Part shown: positions 1-11,963 of the stretch, piece by piece | How positions within the stretch are numbered: the stretch's first letter is position 1 | How the letters are laid out: each line of letters starts with the position of its first letter | From: Lytechinus pictus | Taxonomy: Eukaryota; Echinodermata; Echinoidea; Temnopleuroida; Toxopneustidae | Reading direction: 5' to 3' | Length of the DNA: 64,000 nt | Assembly (NCBI RefSeq): GCF_037042905.1 | Contig: NC_087246.1 | Coordinates: forward strand, 33,102,001 to 33,166,000 | Made by a program: the position numbers and the translations under genes | Notes under the pieces: model-generated | What the model was told of the DNA's origin: nothing | Seen by the model: the letters and a program-made list of their open reading frames with translations, nothing else | The model's database searches: none

Positions 1-1700
1 TTGCCGTACCAGGCCGGATAAGAAATCTATCCATTCCGATTTCCAAAATGATTCAATCCAAAGTACCAAACGCGAATTCGAGCTAGTTACAATTACGAAA
101 TCTATCTATAGAGTAGTCTAACAGAGCTAGCTAAGAGCATGCAACACTACAGTATAGTACAGTACGTATATATATACACGGTAGCTAGCATATACGGTGT
201 ACTGTACATGCGATCGCGACGAAGCTTCGAAGCAGCGCGGCGCGAGCTAGCGAGAAGTACGTACCGGTACCATCTCGAATTCATAGGCACATGTACCACA
301 TGCACTATTCACGCCCGTAAACAGAGATTCACAGGTAAGTTCTCTTAGCTGACACGATCCTATGATAGACTCGCGTGCGCTGAAATGAGCAATGTTATTG
401 TGCCACTGTATCTTGTATTTGCTTGTGTGACTCTGCGGGCAGCTCCACGGTGATTTACGTACATATATACGTGATGTTCGCAACTGCATTCGGGCAATGA
501 GTTTGGGATTTTGTAGCACAATTGGTGTGCGCGTAGGAAACAGCTCAAGATTGTAATATAAGCGGTCACACGCAAATGCACACAAGTACACATTTAAATG
601 CAATATAATGTATAATGTATAATTTAAATGCAATCACGTACGTATGCATGAAATGCTTCATAAATATACAGTGTTGACGGGGGCGATTATGAGTTTTGCA
701 GTCGCCCTCGTGTGAATGTTTTTAGCCCTTTTCCGGGGCTCTTTTTGGACTTTCCGGGGCGAATTCGCCCGCCGCCCCCGTGTAATTTTTTGGTTGGTTC
801 GCTCCGCTCGGCACTTTGGCCGAGCGCTGGAGTTGCATTCGGCATTGCTCGAAAAGACAGAGTCAGTTTCTTCCTTTATTCCGCTAATTTTGATTGGTCA
901 AAAATTCCCGCGGTTGCTTCGTACATCTTCGGTAAACATCGGAAATATACAAGACGGAGTATCCATTACCTTCATGCGAGGGAAGGACCTAATATTCAGG
1001 TATTTATTTTTCTTTGCTTGAAATCACCTTGTAATCGTCGGATCCCTTGTATACTCGGTCAGTAATAAAATTGTATATTTGAGAACATTTTGTTAAATTC
1101 TGATCAAATTTGGTCCGTAGAGAGCCTGCGGATATGAGCTTCAGTTTTGAGTGTCATGAGGTGTTTGTGAATCTGACTCGGCTGATCGAGCAGGGTTGTT
1201 TTGAGCGTATACGAACAGCCGTGAGTGACGTCATCCCCATTGCGTTGGGCCTGAGATTAGTCTTGGTATTCAGACACAGTATGTTTCAGCCGTTGTATAT
1301 TTTTTTAAATTACGATTTGAGCTCTGTTAATTATGAAAATCAAATTGTTATTTTGAAAATAATTTTGTAGAATTCGTGTGAAATAAGTATTACATGTAAG
1401 AGCAAAACTGCAAGTAAACTTCAAGAATTTTGTTTGATAAGTGATTTTTTTGTTGGAATGCGTCTGAATGTCTAGAATATGGTATTGTTAATGAAAGTCG
1501 TATTTTTGAATGGCACAGAAAGCTCCTTTCATAAATTTAATTTAGAAATAGGTTTACATACATGAGATGTGTTTCATGAATTTCATATCTGATTTATGGA
1601 CCTTTGTTATGGTGTTAATTATTATTTTGAAGATATTATGAAAAAATAAGAGAAGACAATAATGAGGCAACAGTGGTGATGAGACATTAATAATATGAGA
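1..1700. other. Intergenic, no recognised gene
   Basis: Short open frames exist on both strands, but none has family resemblance, splice structure or composition that would support a gene. The first 250 bases are rich in short palindromic hexamers (GCTAGC, GTAC, GCGCGC) but form no longer structure that I can define. Confidence 0.6.
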
Positions 1701-2110
1701 CAATAAATATTGAGAAAATTATAATAATTATTATTACAATAATAATTATTATGATTATAATGATAACAATTATAATTATAATGATAATAATTATAATTGT
1801 AATAATTATTGAGACAATGTTAATGAGACATCAATTCTAGTATTTATTGACAATAATAATTATTACAGTAATCATTATTATAATAAAATAATTGTAATGA
1901 TAACAATTATAATGATGTAATTTGAATTGTAATAATTACTGAGACAATAATATTAATGAGATATCAATAATAATCATTATAATAATAATACTTATTTATA
2001 ATTAAAATAAATATAATTGTAGAAATAATTATAATTAAAGGCCTTATAATTATTGAGACAATAATAACTATTATTACAATAATATAATTATCATTGAAAA
2101 TGAATAAAAG
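1700..2110. repeat. AT-rich degenerate simple repeat (AATAATTATTATAAT-type)
   Basis: About 400 bases consist almost only of imperfect AAT/ATT/TAAT runs interspersed with GAGACAAT. The stretch has many local self-complementary patches and no coding potential. Confidence 0.85.
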
Positions 2111-2291
2111 GGTATAAATGGTTTAACCACTGTAAAAAAAATGAAAGAAAATAATAAAATAAAATAAAGTTATAACGGCAAAAAAAAGTGAGAAAATTCC
2201 TTCCCTATATTTGCCAAAATGTTGGAAAAATTCACATTTCATATTAATGAAATGCCTTCCCAAAGTATTTACTTTCTCAAGAGTTGTTTAA

Positions 2292-4413
2292 GGACGTTCC
2301 ACAGTTATGTTTGTGCGCATTATGATCTGCGCATAGTTTACACTCTGCGCGCTGACGTCACAATGGATGAACAGGTGATTAATTAGCTGCGGGTATGAGC
2401 TGATTTTTCTCATCTTCTGCACTTTAACTGCAGATCCGATGCGTTATTTCATGAAGATAAAAAATTGAATTATTCCATGGACCATTCAAAAAAATATTCT
2501 CTACAATTTCAAAATACTTTACTCTGCAGTGCTGCCAAGAATCACGAATATTACCCCGAGTTTGAATAAATGGTAGAGTGGTTTTGATTTTTTATTCACA
2601 TAGATACTAAGCATTCGGCGTCAACATCAAATCTTAACCTAAGGTTAAGTTTTTGAAATGACATCATAACTTAGAAAGTATATGGACCTAGTTCATGAAA
2701 CTTGGACATAAGGTTAATCAAGTATTACTGAACATCCTGCCTGAGTTTCAGGTCACATGACCAAGGTCAAAGGTCATTTAGGGTCAATGAACTTAGACCA
2801 TGTTGGGAAAATTATTTTCAAAATCTTAACCGAAGGTTAAGTTTTTGAAATGACATCATAACTTAGAGAAAGTATATGGACCTAGTTCATGAAACTTGGG
2901 CATAAGGTTAATCAAGTATAAGTGAACATCCTGCTCGAGTTTCAGGTCACGTGACCAAGGTCAAAGGTCATTTAGGGTCAATGAACTTTGGTCAAGTTGG
3001 GGATATTTGTTGAATTACTATCATAACTTTGAAAATTTATGGATCTAGTCCATGAAACTTGGACATAAGGTTAATCAAGTATTAGTGAACATCCTGCCTG
3101 AGTTTCAGGTCACATGACCACGGTCAAAGGTCATTTAGGGTCAATGAACTTTGGCCAAGTTGGGGGTATTTGTTGAATTACCATCATAACTTTGAAAATT
3201 TATGGATTTAGTTCATGAAACTTGGACATTAGGTTAATCAATTACCACTGAATATACTGTGCGAGTTTCAGGTCACATGGTCATTTAAGGTCAATGAACT
3301 TTGGCCGTGTTGGGGGTATATGTTAAATTACCATCCTAACTCTGAAAGTTTATGGATCTAGTTCATAAAACTTGGACATAAGAGTAATCAAGTATCACTG
3401 AACGTCCTGTACGAGTTTCAGGTCACATGACCATGGTCAAAGGTCATTAAAGGTCAATGAACTTTGGCCGTGTTGGGGTAATTTGTTGAATTACCATCCT
3501 AACTCTGAAAGTTTATGGATCTAGTTCATAAAACTTGAGATATAAGAGTAATCAAGCATCACTGAACATCCCCTGTGAGTTTCAGGTCACAAAACCAAGT
3601 CAAAGGTCAGTTAAGGTCAATAAACTTAGGCCATGTTGGGGTTATTGTTGAAGTGCCATCATAACTTTAAAAGTTTATGGATAGAGTGAATGAAATGTGG
3701 ACATGGGTGTAGTTGACAGTCTTAAGTCTCCGTTCAAATGTCATTTATGGTCAATGAACGTGGTATTATGTCATTATATGAATGATGTTTTTGTGAATGA
3801 TTATTTTATAGTAGTTTTCAAAGTTAGCACTGCTGCTATATTAAATTGCGTAATGCAGGCGAGACTGCCAGAGGCGTTCCACTTGTTTAATGTTTGTACC
3901 TCTTAGGTATACCTTCCTCTACAACTCTGCAAATTTTGGTGAAAATGACATGGATTTTTAATAAAGTGCAGCATTTATTGTACGTTTGTAGTTTGTTACT
4001 GAAATTTTACATTTTTTAGATTGGGATTTTGTTATCTTTTACGCCATTTTTAAGAACTGACAGTGCTGTTAAACTTAAAATTGCAAACAAATAGCACTAT
4101 AAATAGATTCTCCAATCTAAGGATACAATTATTAACTCTCTTGCAAAATTTGATGACTTTTTCATGTATTTTGACTGAGTAATAGATGTTTAAACTCATT
4201 GTAGTAATCTTGGGCGGTCTAAAAATGCCAAATTCTTTTGAATGCGCAATTCTTAAAAACATCAATTTGGGTGAACTTCGAAGCTCTATAGCAAAAAATC
4301 AAGCACATGGACCTATGTTAATTTTTGCATATTTCGAATATTAAGGTTCTAAAGTATCTATGTGCACAGTTTGGTGAAAATGACATGGATTTCACTTTAA
4401 CTGTGGAACGTCC
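2292..4413. mobile_element. TTAA-flanked TIR element, piggyBac-like, non-autonomous
   Basis: The left end reads TTAA then GGACGTTCCACAGTTA. The right end is the reverse complement, TAACTGTGGAACGTCC, followed by TTAA. Exact TTAA duplications at 2288-2291 and 4414-4417 are the insertion signature of the piggyBac superfamily. No transposase is visible inside. The interior is largely a tandem satellite-like repeat (about 2600-3900), so this is a non-autonomous derivative. The superfamily is inferred from the TTAA sites and the TIRs only. Confidence 0.7.
2600..3900 (+). repeat. Satellite-bearing interspersed repeat, copy a (partial)
   Basis: About seven tandem units of roughly 130-190 bases each contain AATCTTAACC/AAGGTTAAG, CATCATAACTT, GTTCATGAAACTTGG, ATCACTGAACATCCTG, TTTCAGGTCACATGACC and AAGGTCAAAGGTCA. 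The copy ends with the family terminus GCAGGCGAGACTGCCAGAGG near 3860. The left end seen in other copies (GTCTCACCTGCATAGCAGAG) is missing here; the sequence joins at GGCGTCAACATC. It lies inside the TTAA-flanked element. Confidence 0.8.
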
Positions 4414-5579
4414 TTAAGAAGTCATTTATAAACAAGAAAGAAAGTAACTGTCTGTTTATGTTTGGCTAGAAAAGACCGGAAAAGACACAGCTTCGAAAGA
4501 AACCAAGTTACAACTTACATACAAATGCACACGTGGGACTGTAATGTACTCACCTATGTGTTTTTGTCTCACCTGCATAGCAGAGTGAGACTATAGGCGC
4601 CGCTTTTCCGACGGCAGCGGCGGCGGCGTCAACACCAAATCTTAACCTGAGGTTAAGTTTTTGAAATGACAGCATAACTTAGAAAGTCTATGGACCTAGT
4701 TCATGAAACTTGGCCATAAGGTTAATCAAGTATTACTGAACATCCTGCCTGAGTTTCATGTCACATGACCAAGGTCAAAGGTCATTTAGGGTCAATGAAC
4801 TTAGACCATGTTGGGGGAATCAACATCAAAATCTTAACCTAAGGTTAAGTTTTTGAAATGTCATCATAACTTAGAAAATATATGGACCTAGTTCATGAAA
4901 CTTATACATAAGGTTAATCAAGTATCACTGAACATCCTGCATGAGTTTCACATCACATGACCAAGGTCAAAGGTCATTTAGGGTCAATGAACTTTGGCCG
5001 AATTGGGGGTATCTGTTGAATTACCATCATAACTTTGAAAGTTTATGGATCTGATTCATGAAACTTGGACATAATAGTAATCAAGTATTACTGAACATCC
5101 TGTGCAAGTTTCAGGTCACATGATCAAGGTCAAAGGTCATTTAGGGTCAATGAACTTTGGCCAAATTGGGGTATTTGTTGAATTACAGCCATAAATTTGA
5201 AAGTGTGTTGGTCTAGTTCATAAAACTTGGACATAATAATAATCAAGTATCACTGAACATCCTGTGCGAGTTTCAGGTCACATGATCAAGGTCAAAGGTC
5301 ATGTAACAGTGGCGGATCCAGGGGGGTGGCGCAGGGGGCGCGCGCCCCCCCTAATATTTGAGCGGCGCCGAAGGCGCCGCTCAAAAAAATAAAAGAAAAG
5401 TAAAAGAAAGAAAAGGCGCTGCTTGAAAAAATAAAGGAAAGAAAAGAAAAGGCGCCGCTTAAAAAAATTATACACTGATAGCAACAGTAAGGAAAGACTA
5501 TCCTCCAGCAAAGCACAATCATATCATCTTCCTTATCTTTTCTTTTTAACTACCCTTTTCCCAACAACTTCGCCGGTTA

Positions 5580-6530
5580 AAAATAATCAGCAGTGCGCTG
5601 CTTGCATATAACTGGCGCCAATCAAGAATAATCAGCGCCACCTTAATCTAAATCGGTGCCGGACAAGAATAATCAGCGCCATTTGGTTATAATTCGGCGC
5701 CAGTCGAGAAAAATCGGCACTGCCAGAGTCTTAACCGGCGCCGATCAAGGATAATCTGTGCCACCTAAATCTAAATCGGCACCAGATTAAAATAATCGGC
5801 GCCATCTGGTTATAAATCGGCGCCGGTACAGAAAAATCGACGCTGCCTGAGTTCTTAACCGGCGCCGATCAAGGATAATCAGCGCCACCTAAATCTAAAT
5901 CGGGGCTGGACAAGAATAATCAGCGCCATCTGGTTATAAATCGGCGCTGCCAGAGTCTTAACCGGCGCCGATCAAGAATAATCAGCTCCACCTAAATCTA
6001 AATCGGCGCCGGGCAAGAATAAACGGCGCCATCTGGTTATAAATCGGCGCCGGTAAAGAAAAATCGGCGCTGCCTGAGTTCGTAACCGGCGCCGATCAAG
6101 GATAATCAGCGCCACCTAAATCTAAATCGGGGCTGGTCAAGAATAATCAGCGCCATCTGGTTATAAATCGGCGCTGCCTGAGTCTTAACCGGCGCCGATC
6201 AAGAATAATCAGCTCCACCTAAATCTAAATCGGCGCCGGACAATAATAATCAGCACCACCTGGTTAAAAATCGGCGCCAGTCAAGAATAATCGGCGCCTC
6301 CTGGTTCTAAATCGGCGCCAGTCAATTATGAATTGCCGCTGCCTGAATCTTACGTGACGTCGGTAAAAATAATCAGCACTACTTGTTCTAAAAAAAATCG
6401 GCGCCGGTCAAGAATAATCAGCGTCCCTTGGTTCCAATAATGAGGCGCCGGTAGAATAATGAAGAAGGGCCTATTGCCAACCAAATCTAGATCGGCGCCG
6501 GTCAAGAATGATCAGCGGCACCTGGTTATA
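5580..6530. repeat. GGCGCC-rich tandem array
   Basis: A degenerate short unit of about 25-30 bases (AATCGGCGCC...CAAGAATAATCAGCGCCAC) is organised into higher-order repeats of roughly 120 bases. The blocks at 5725-5870, 5850-5990, 6070-6200 and 6190-6300 are recognisably the same composite. GGCGCC, itself a palindrome, punctuates the array. Confidence 0.85.
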
Positions 6531-6959
6531 CATTTTATTGTTGAATGGTCATAACAAAGCTTATCGCATGCCTTTACAGAGTAGACTGGGGCGGGGCAGT
6601 TGCCCACAGAATGACAGATGTCATGAAATCTTTAATTTATTTTAAAAATCCCAGAATCATACAAAAGCGTAGAGCAAATCCTTTAATTATGATCTTATTT
6701 TCCAATGCTTTAATAAAAAGAAGGTCAGTCACTTTTTTTCTTTACACATTCCACATTGTGCCACCTCTATGGCCTTTAGTTTAAGACAGCTACTATAGTG
6801 TTTTATGAAGATGATTCGATATTTTAGCCCAAAACTTTGCTAAAACCCGTTGCTAGTACCGGGAGTGTATAATTACGCAACCAGTCGTATATTGAGATTG
6901 AGCTACACAACTCGTTCTTTATTTAAAATCGTGCTTAAATTATCCGCTTCTCAGATTGG

Positions 6960-7440
6960 AATATAAAATTTTTCAGCTCGCGCTTTGCGCTCGCATCATT
7001 TCTGTAGCAAAACCCCATACTTTTCATGATTAAATAGGTGAATAGAATGTCCCTTTTTCAGGACTAAACGTCAAAAGAACTCCCGCTTCAATTTGCAATA
7101 ATCTTTTGCTGGATATAATCTTGTTCTTTATTACAAACGTCCATTAAACTGTTATTTTTTCAGATCTAAATATCAAAATTTTAAGCTCGCGCTTCGCGCT
7201 CGCATCTACTGTTTTTTAGGTACCCATCTTAATCATTGGTACCAAAAATGCATAGAATATCAAGCTTTCTGGTCAGAATATAAAGAAATTTCAGCTCGCC
7301 CTTGGCAATCGCATTATCTGTGTAGTGAGATATGTATCCTCCAAATGAGTTACTACAAACAGTCCTAAACCGGCACCTTTTTCCTGTTTTCAGGTCAGTA
7401 CACTAAAAAATTTCAGCTCGCGCTTCGCGCTCGCATTAAT
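6960..7440 (+). repeat. Four spaced copies of an AATTTCAGCTCGCGCTTCGC-type motif
   Basis: Near-identical GC-rich motifs of about 25 bases start close to 6973, 7180, 7291 and 7415, each preceded by AAATTTTCAG/AAATTTCAG within AT-rich sequence. They belong to the body of the 5306-8212 transposon and look like its internal repeats. Confidence 0.7.
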
Positions 7441-8425
7441 TTGTTGGTGAGATATGTGTTTCTATCTCATGAGTCATATAAATATATATATACATATGCA
7501 TATGTGTGTGTGTGTGAGTTTGTTTGTTTTGTGTGATATCGAGCGCCTTTGGAAAGTTGATTCATGATTTTGCCCCCCAAATCTTAAAAAAGGATTGACG
7601 CCCCTGTGTATATATATATATACATATAGTAAAAAAAAACTTGTATCTCTATTAATATACAAAAGTATTGGCCTCATCGCAATAAAAGGGTTAATACACG
7701 AGATTTTGAAATCGCACATAACATGCATAATTTGTGTTACTTTTTGCTTGTTTCTTTCTTTAATAAGTTTTTCAGTCTCTCTCTATATATGTTTTAGAAA
7801 GATTATATGTTTAAATTGATGTATATTTTCTGTTATAATAACATATATGTTTAAGTGGACTTCAGGGAATGGTCGTACGCAGCAAGGGTCGAAGGGGGGG
7901 GGGCGCATTCGCGATCTGCTGTTGTGAAAAACAATTTTTTCCCCTTAACATTTCATGAAAACTATGAAAAGTGTGCAAATGTGAGATGTGCTCCAAATTT
8001 TCGAGTCTTGCCCCCCCCCCGGAAATATTATCTGCGTGTGGTCATGCAAAATGGCATGACTGGAAATCCTACATTTTGAAAAGAGCATTTGACAGGGTCA
8101 GACTTTACCCCTTTTTCAACATTTTCTTAATACGGCGCCGGTGAAGTGCAAAAATATGTGCGCCGCTCGGCAGTGCGCCCCCCCTTTCGCCAAAAGCTGG
8201 ATCCGCCTATGTGTAAGGTCAAAGAACTTTGGCCACGTTGGGGGTATTTGTTGAATTGCCATCATATCTCTATAAGTGTATTGGTCTAGTTCATAAAACG
8301 TGGAAATAAGAGTAACCAAGTATCACTGAACATCTTGTGCGAGTTATAGTAGTTTTCAAAATCAGCACTGCTGCTATATTGAATCGCGTGATGCAGGTGA
8401 GACGGCCAGAGGCATTCCACTTGTT

Positions 8426-9280
8426 ATGTGTATTATTTTCATTTGGAAATCGGTCTTTTTGAGTCATAAGAGAGGTCATGATTCCTCTTTTTAATGCTTG
8501 CAAATAATCAGGATACACCAGATTTTAGCAAAAAGGTCTGTAGAAGGGCGTTTCATTGGTGTAAAATGTGACTTTGACTTGGATTTTCACAGTTCTGTGG
8601 AAGATTTCTTAGCCGCAACATTTCGTATTGCAGCTCCCTAAGTCTGAATAGGCTGTTAAAGCACAGCTGCTTCAAGCATGCAAAGCTCACGCCAGCCGGC
8701 CGGCGCGGCCGGCTGGATAAAAGCTACTTAATGCTATAGCGGTAGGCCAACTTTGTGTGTGTGTAGATCAACAAAAAGGGCACATGACGAACTGGCTTGC
8801 AATTTGAACTGTAGAAAGTTGATAAATGCGTGCAAAATGGGGAGAAAAATTGCGCTATTTTGAAAATTATTGGTTGCCCGATTCGGGCCACCAAAACTTA
8901 ATATTTTTTCAATAATGGTTGCCCGAGGTGAATTTCTGGTGGCCCCGGGCCACCGCTAATGTCGAGCCTTGCATAACATAGTACATGTACGTTGGCTCCA
9001 CTCACCAAATACAGACACTGAAGTTCTAGCTCGATCTGTACAGGGGACTCAATGGCCATATGTTTAGTTTGGATAAAACAGGGAAGTGAAGTTGCGCGAC
9101 AGCCGAATTAAGTCACTGTTTTTCCCCCTTTTAAGATTATTTTTTCCCGTTTTGGTGCATATCAGGCCAAAACGGATTATTAATAATCTTTATTTGGTAC
9201 AGTTCTTTTTATTTATTTTTATGAAATAAAGACAAAAATCGATGAGCCCCGTCGGGGGGATTTTGCATTGTTAACCCCCT
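8426..9280. other. Intergenic; one GC-rich perfect palindrome
   Basis: No gene is recognised. At 8692-8715 there is a self-complementary block (CCAGCCGGCCGGCGCGGCCG and on). Two stretches near 8875-8960 repeat GTTGCCCGA...GGGCCACC, resembling the ends of the GCCCG-rich TIR element starting at 9836, but no clean target duplication was found. Confidence 0.5.
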
Positions 9281-9539
9281 ATAAGGCCAAGTAAAAAAGG
9301 TAGTAGTTGATCGACGCGTCCGGGTTTTTTTAGAGCAGTGATGAGGGAGGTCCTTAGTATTTGCTATCTTACTATTTTTTTTTTAAACAAGGAGGCATTT
9401 TCTCGGCCCGTTTTTTACATCAGTGATGAGGGAGGTCCTTAATATTAACTATTTTTTTGCTATTTTTTATTCAAATGATTGTCGGCCATGTCAAGCTCGA
9501 ATTATGTGATCGATGCATGCTCAATACTATGAGTAGAAA

Positions 9540-9568
9540 CACACACATATATATATATATATATATAA
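9540..9568. repeat. (AT)n microsatellite
   Basis: ACACACATAT leads into a run of about 11 AT dinucleotides. Confidence 0.9.
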
Positions 9569-10186
9569 TGTGATGACAAGTTTACTTGTACCAAACGCTC
9601 TTGAGGTGTGAGTATGAAACATATTGTGATGAGGCCAACTCAGTATATAAATATATATTTATACAATTGATTGGAAAATGTATTATGCGATAAAAATCTA
9701 TTGATGTACATGTATTACTGATGTATTACCGGTACTGTATTGTTGTAAAACAAAATGTTCATGTCAATTGAATGATTTAAACATTATTCTATATTATTAT
9801 ATATATAAGGGTAAACAATATATGGGGGGGGGGGGCAGGGTGCTACATAACTTTTTTGAAGCACTTGCCCAGTCGGGCAAGTAAATTTTCAAATAGTTGG
9901 AAAATACTTGCCCGAATATAGATATCACTTGCCCGAAAAAATCCTTCAAAACAAAGTTTTATTGCTTCAAAACAAGTTATAGACTTATAGTTTTACATAC
10001 CATACCATTGACGGCTTTAAAAATACATTTTTCAACATAACTACTGATGTACCTTGTAGTTGTATTTCTTTTTTTTATGATTTTTATCTTGAACATCATG
10101 ACAAAATAAATGGTAAATATGCTCTTAAATTAATTTCCTAATCTCACATATTTTCCATATATTTTGGAGGGGACTAGGACACACAA

Positions 10187-11450
10187 TAAAAAAAAGGGGA
10201 AATCACTGAAAATAACCAGAGAAAAAAAAAATTAAGAGAGGGGGAGAGAATGAAAGAAAAAAAGTAAGAAGAAACACAGAAAGGACAAAGAAATAAAGGA
10301 AGAAAGAAAAAAAAAGAATAAAGAAAGAGAGAGAGGGAATGGCTGCAGGGAAGAGAAAGATAGAAAGAAAGGAAGAAAGAAGGGAAAGGAGGATGGAAAG
10401 AAAAAAGAAAGAAAGAAAAAAAATAGAAGAACAAATGAGAGGAAGAGAAATGAAGGAAAGAAAGGAAAACAAGAAAGAAAAAGGTAAACAGAAAGGAAGG
10501 AAAAGGGAAAGAAAGAAAACGAGAGAAATGAAAGAAGGAAGAAAGAAAAGGTATAAGGATAGATGGAAGGAAGGAAAAAAAAGAAAAGAAAGATACAACG
10601 AAAGACAGAAAGAAATGAAGGAAGGCAGAAAGAGAAAATGAGGAAGAAAAGAAAGGATGGATGGAAAAAAAAAGAAGAACAAAATACCAAAAATAAGAAA
10701 ATCAGAAGGAAAGAAAGAAGGAAGGAAAGAAAAAATATAAAAAAAACTGAGGGGAAGAGAAAGGAAAGAAAGGAACAAAAAAAAAGAAAAAGAAGGAAAA
10801 AAGAAAGAAAGGAAGAAAGAAAAGAGAAAAAGAAAAGGATTGATGGAAGGAAGGAAAAGAGAAAGAAAGAAAATGAGAGAAAGGAAAGAAGGAAGGTAGA
10901 AAGAAAGAAAAGGTATAAGGATAGATGGAAGGAAGGAAAAAAAAAGAAAGATACAACGAAAGACAGAAAGAAATGAAGGAAAGAGATGAAGGAAGGCAGA
11001 AAGAAAAAATAAGGAAGAAAAAGGATGGATGGAAAAAAGAAAGATCAAAAGAACGAAAGACAGAAATAAAGAAAAACAGAAAGAAGGAAAGAAAGGAAGG
11101 AAGGAGAAAGAAAGAATGAAAGACAAAAAGAAAGGAAGGAATGAAGGAAAGAAATAAAGAAAAGAAAGAATGAAAGGGATGAAGAAAGTAAGGAAGAAAA
11201 GGTAAAGAATGGATGGACAGAAGAAAGACAGAAAGAAAGAATGAAAGGAAGGGGAAAAAGAAGGAAGGATTAAAGAAAGAGGTAAACAAAGGTTGGATGG
11301 AAGGAAGAAAGAAAAGAATGACAAAAAGAAAGACAGCTATAGTAACAGAAAAAATGAACAAAAGAAGGAAGGAAATTTAAAGAATTAAAGCGAGATTCAA
11401 AAGAAGGAAAGATAGGCAGAAAGAATGAAAATAGAGAGGAAGAAAGCTCA
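10187..11450. repeat. 1.25 kb polypurine tract (GAAA/GGAA-rich)
   Basis: The plus strand is almost exclusively A and G (GAAAGAAAGGAAGG and variants) for about 1.25 kb, with weakly tandem segments: the block around 10550-10640 recurs at about 10910-11010. The mirror-symmetric purine content could form triplex (H-DNA) structures. Long open frames on both strands here (up to 373 codons, low-complexity Lys/Glu/Arg or Phe/Ser/Leu) are artefacts of composition. Confidence 0.95.
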
Positions 11451-11963
11451 CACTATCCAGTCATAAATAAAGAAGAAAATTTATCAATTTCCTTGGCTAA
11501 AAAAAATAGTTACGAAAGAAACCACGTTTACCAACATACACACAAATGCATATGTGGGACTGTCAAACAATGTATTTCAGTGTGTGCAATACAGACGATC
11601 ATTCCGCCCGATTCGAAACCCGATCTTTTTTAAGCATAACAGAAGTGAAATTTTCTCCTTTTACTGCTTACAAATGAGAGAGGTACCCCAATTTTTAGTA
11701 AATATGGACATTACAAGAATTTTCAATGCTAAGAAATGTGAATTTTGACAGTTCTGTGGGAGATTTCTTCCAGAGCAAACTTCGTTCGTGCAGCACCGTA
11801 CTCCGTAGAAACTTAACTACATGCATCGGCTGCGTGGACTAGGCGCTAGCTAGCTAGGTATGCTAGACTGCCATTGATTCTGTGTGTGTGTGTACGTCTC
11901 TGAGCTGTGTGTTTACTGCAGAAAATGGCGCAAATTTGGCAATTCAAATTATAAACTTTTTTG

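Larger units (their letters stand above)
5306..8212. mobile_element. TIR DNA transposon with 3-bp GTA target duplication, non-autonomous
   Basis: The left end is ACAGTGGCGGATCCAG and the right end is CTGGATCCGCCTATGT, giving imperfect 16-bp TIRs. GTA flanks both sides (5303-5305 and 8213-8215), and removing the element restores the host repeat (CATGTAAGGTC). G-runs and C-runs follow the TIRs. The body holds a GGCGCC-rich tandem array (about 5580-6530) and four copies of a GCTCGCGCTTCGCGCTCGCAT-like motif. No transposase is seen. A 3-bp duplication fits several superfamilies (for example CACTA-like or Harbinger-like), so the assignment is open. Confidence 0.85.
4566..8425 (+). repeat. Satellite-bearing interspersed repeat, copy b (interrupted)
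   Basis: The copy begins GTCTCACCTGCATAGCAGAG and ends ATGCAGGTGAGACGGCCAGA followed by GGCATTCCACTTGTT, so the ends are short inverted repeats (GTCTCACCTGCAT / ATGCAGGTGAGAC). Inside are tandem units with CAAGGTCAAAGGTCA motifs. It is interrupted at 5306-8212 by a separate transposon. The flanks rejoin exactly across that insert (GTCATGTA then AGGTCAAAG), matching the uninterrupted copy near 26245. Confidence 0.85.

Noticed and set aside
10203-11324. Open frame of 373 codons on the minus strand, with others on both strands nearby
   Set aside because: Pure composition effect of the polypurine tract: Phe/Ser/Leu on one strand and Lys/Glu/Arg on the other, with no domain and no codon structure.
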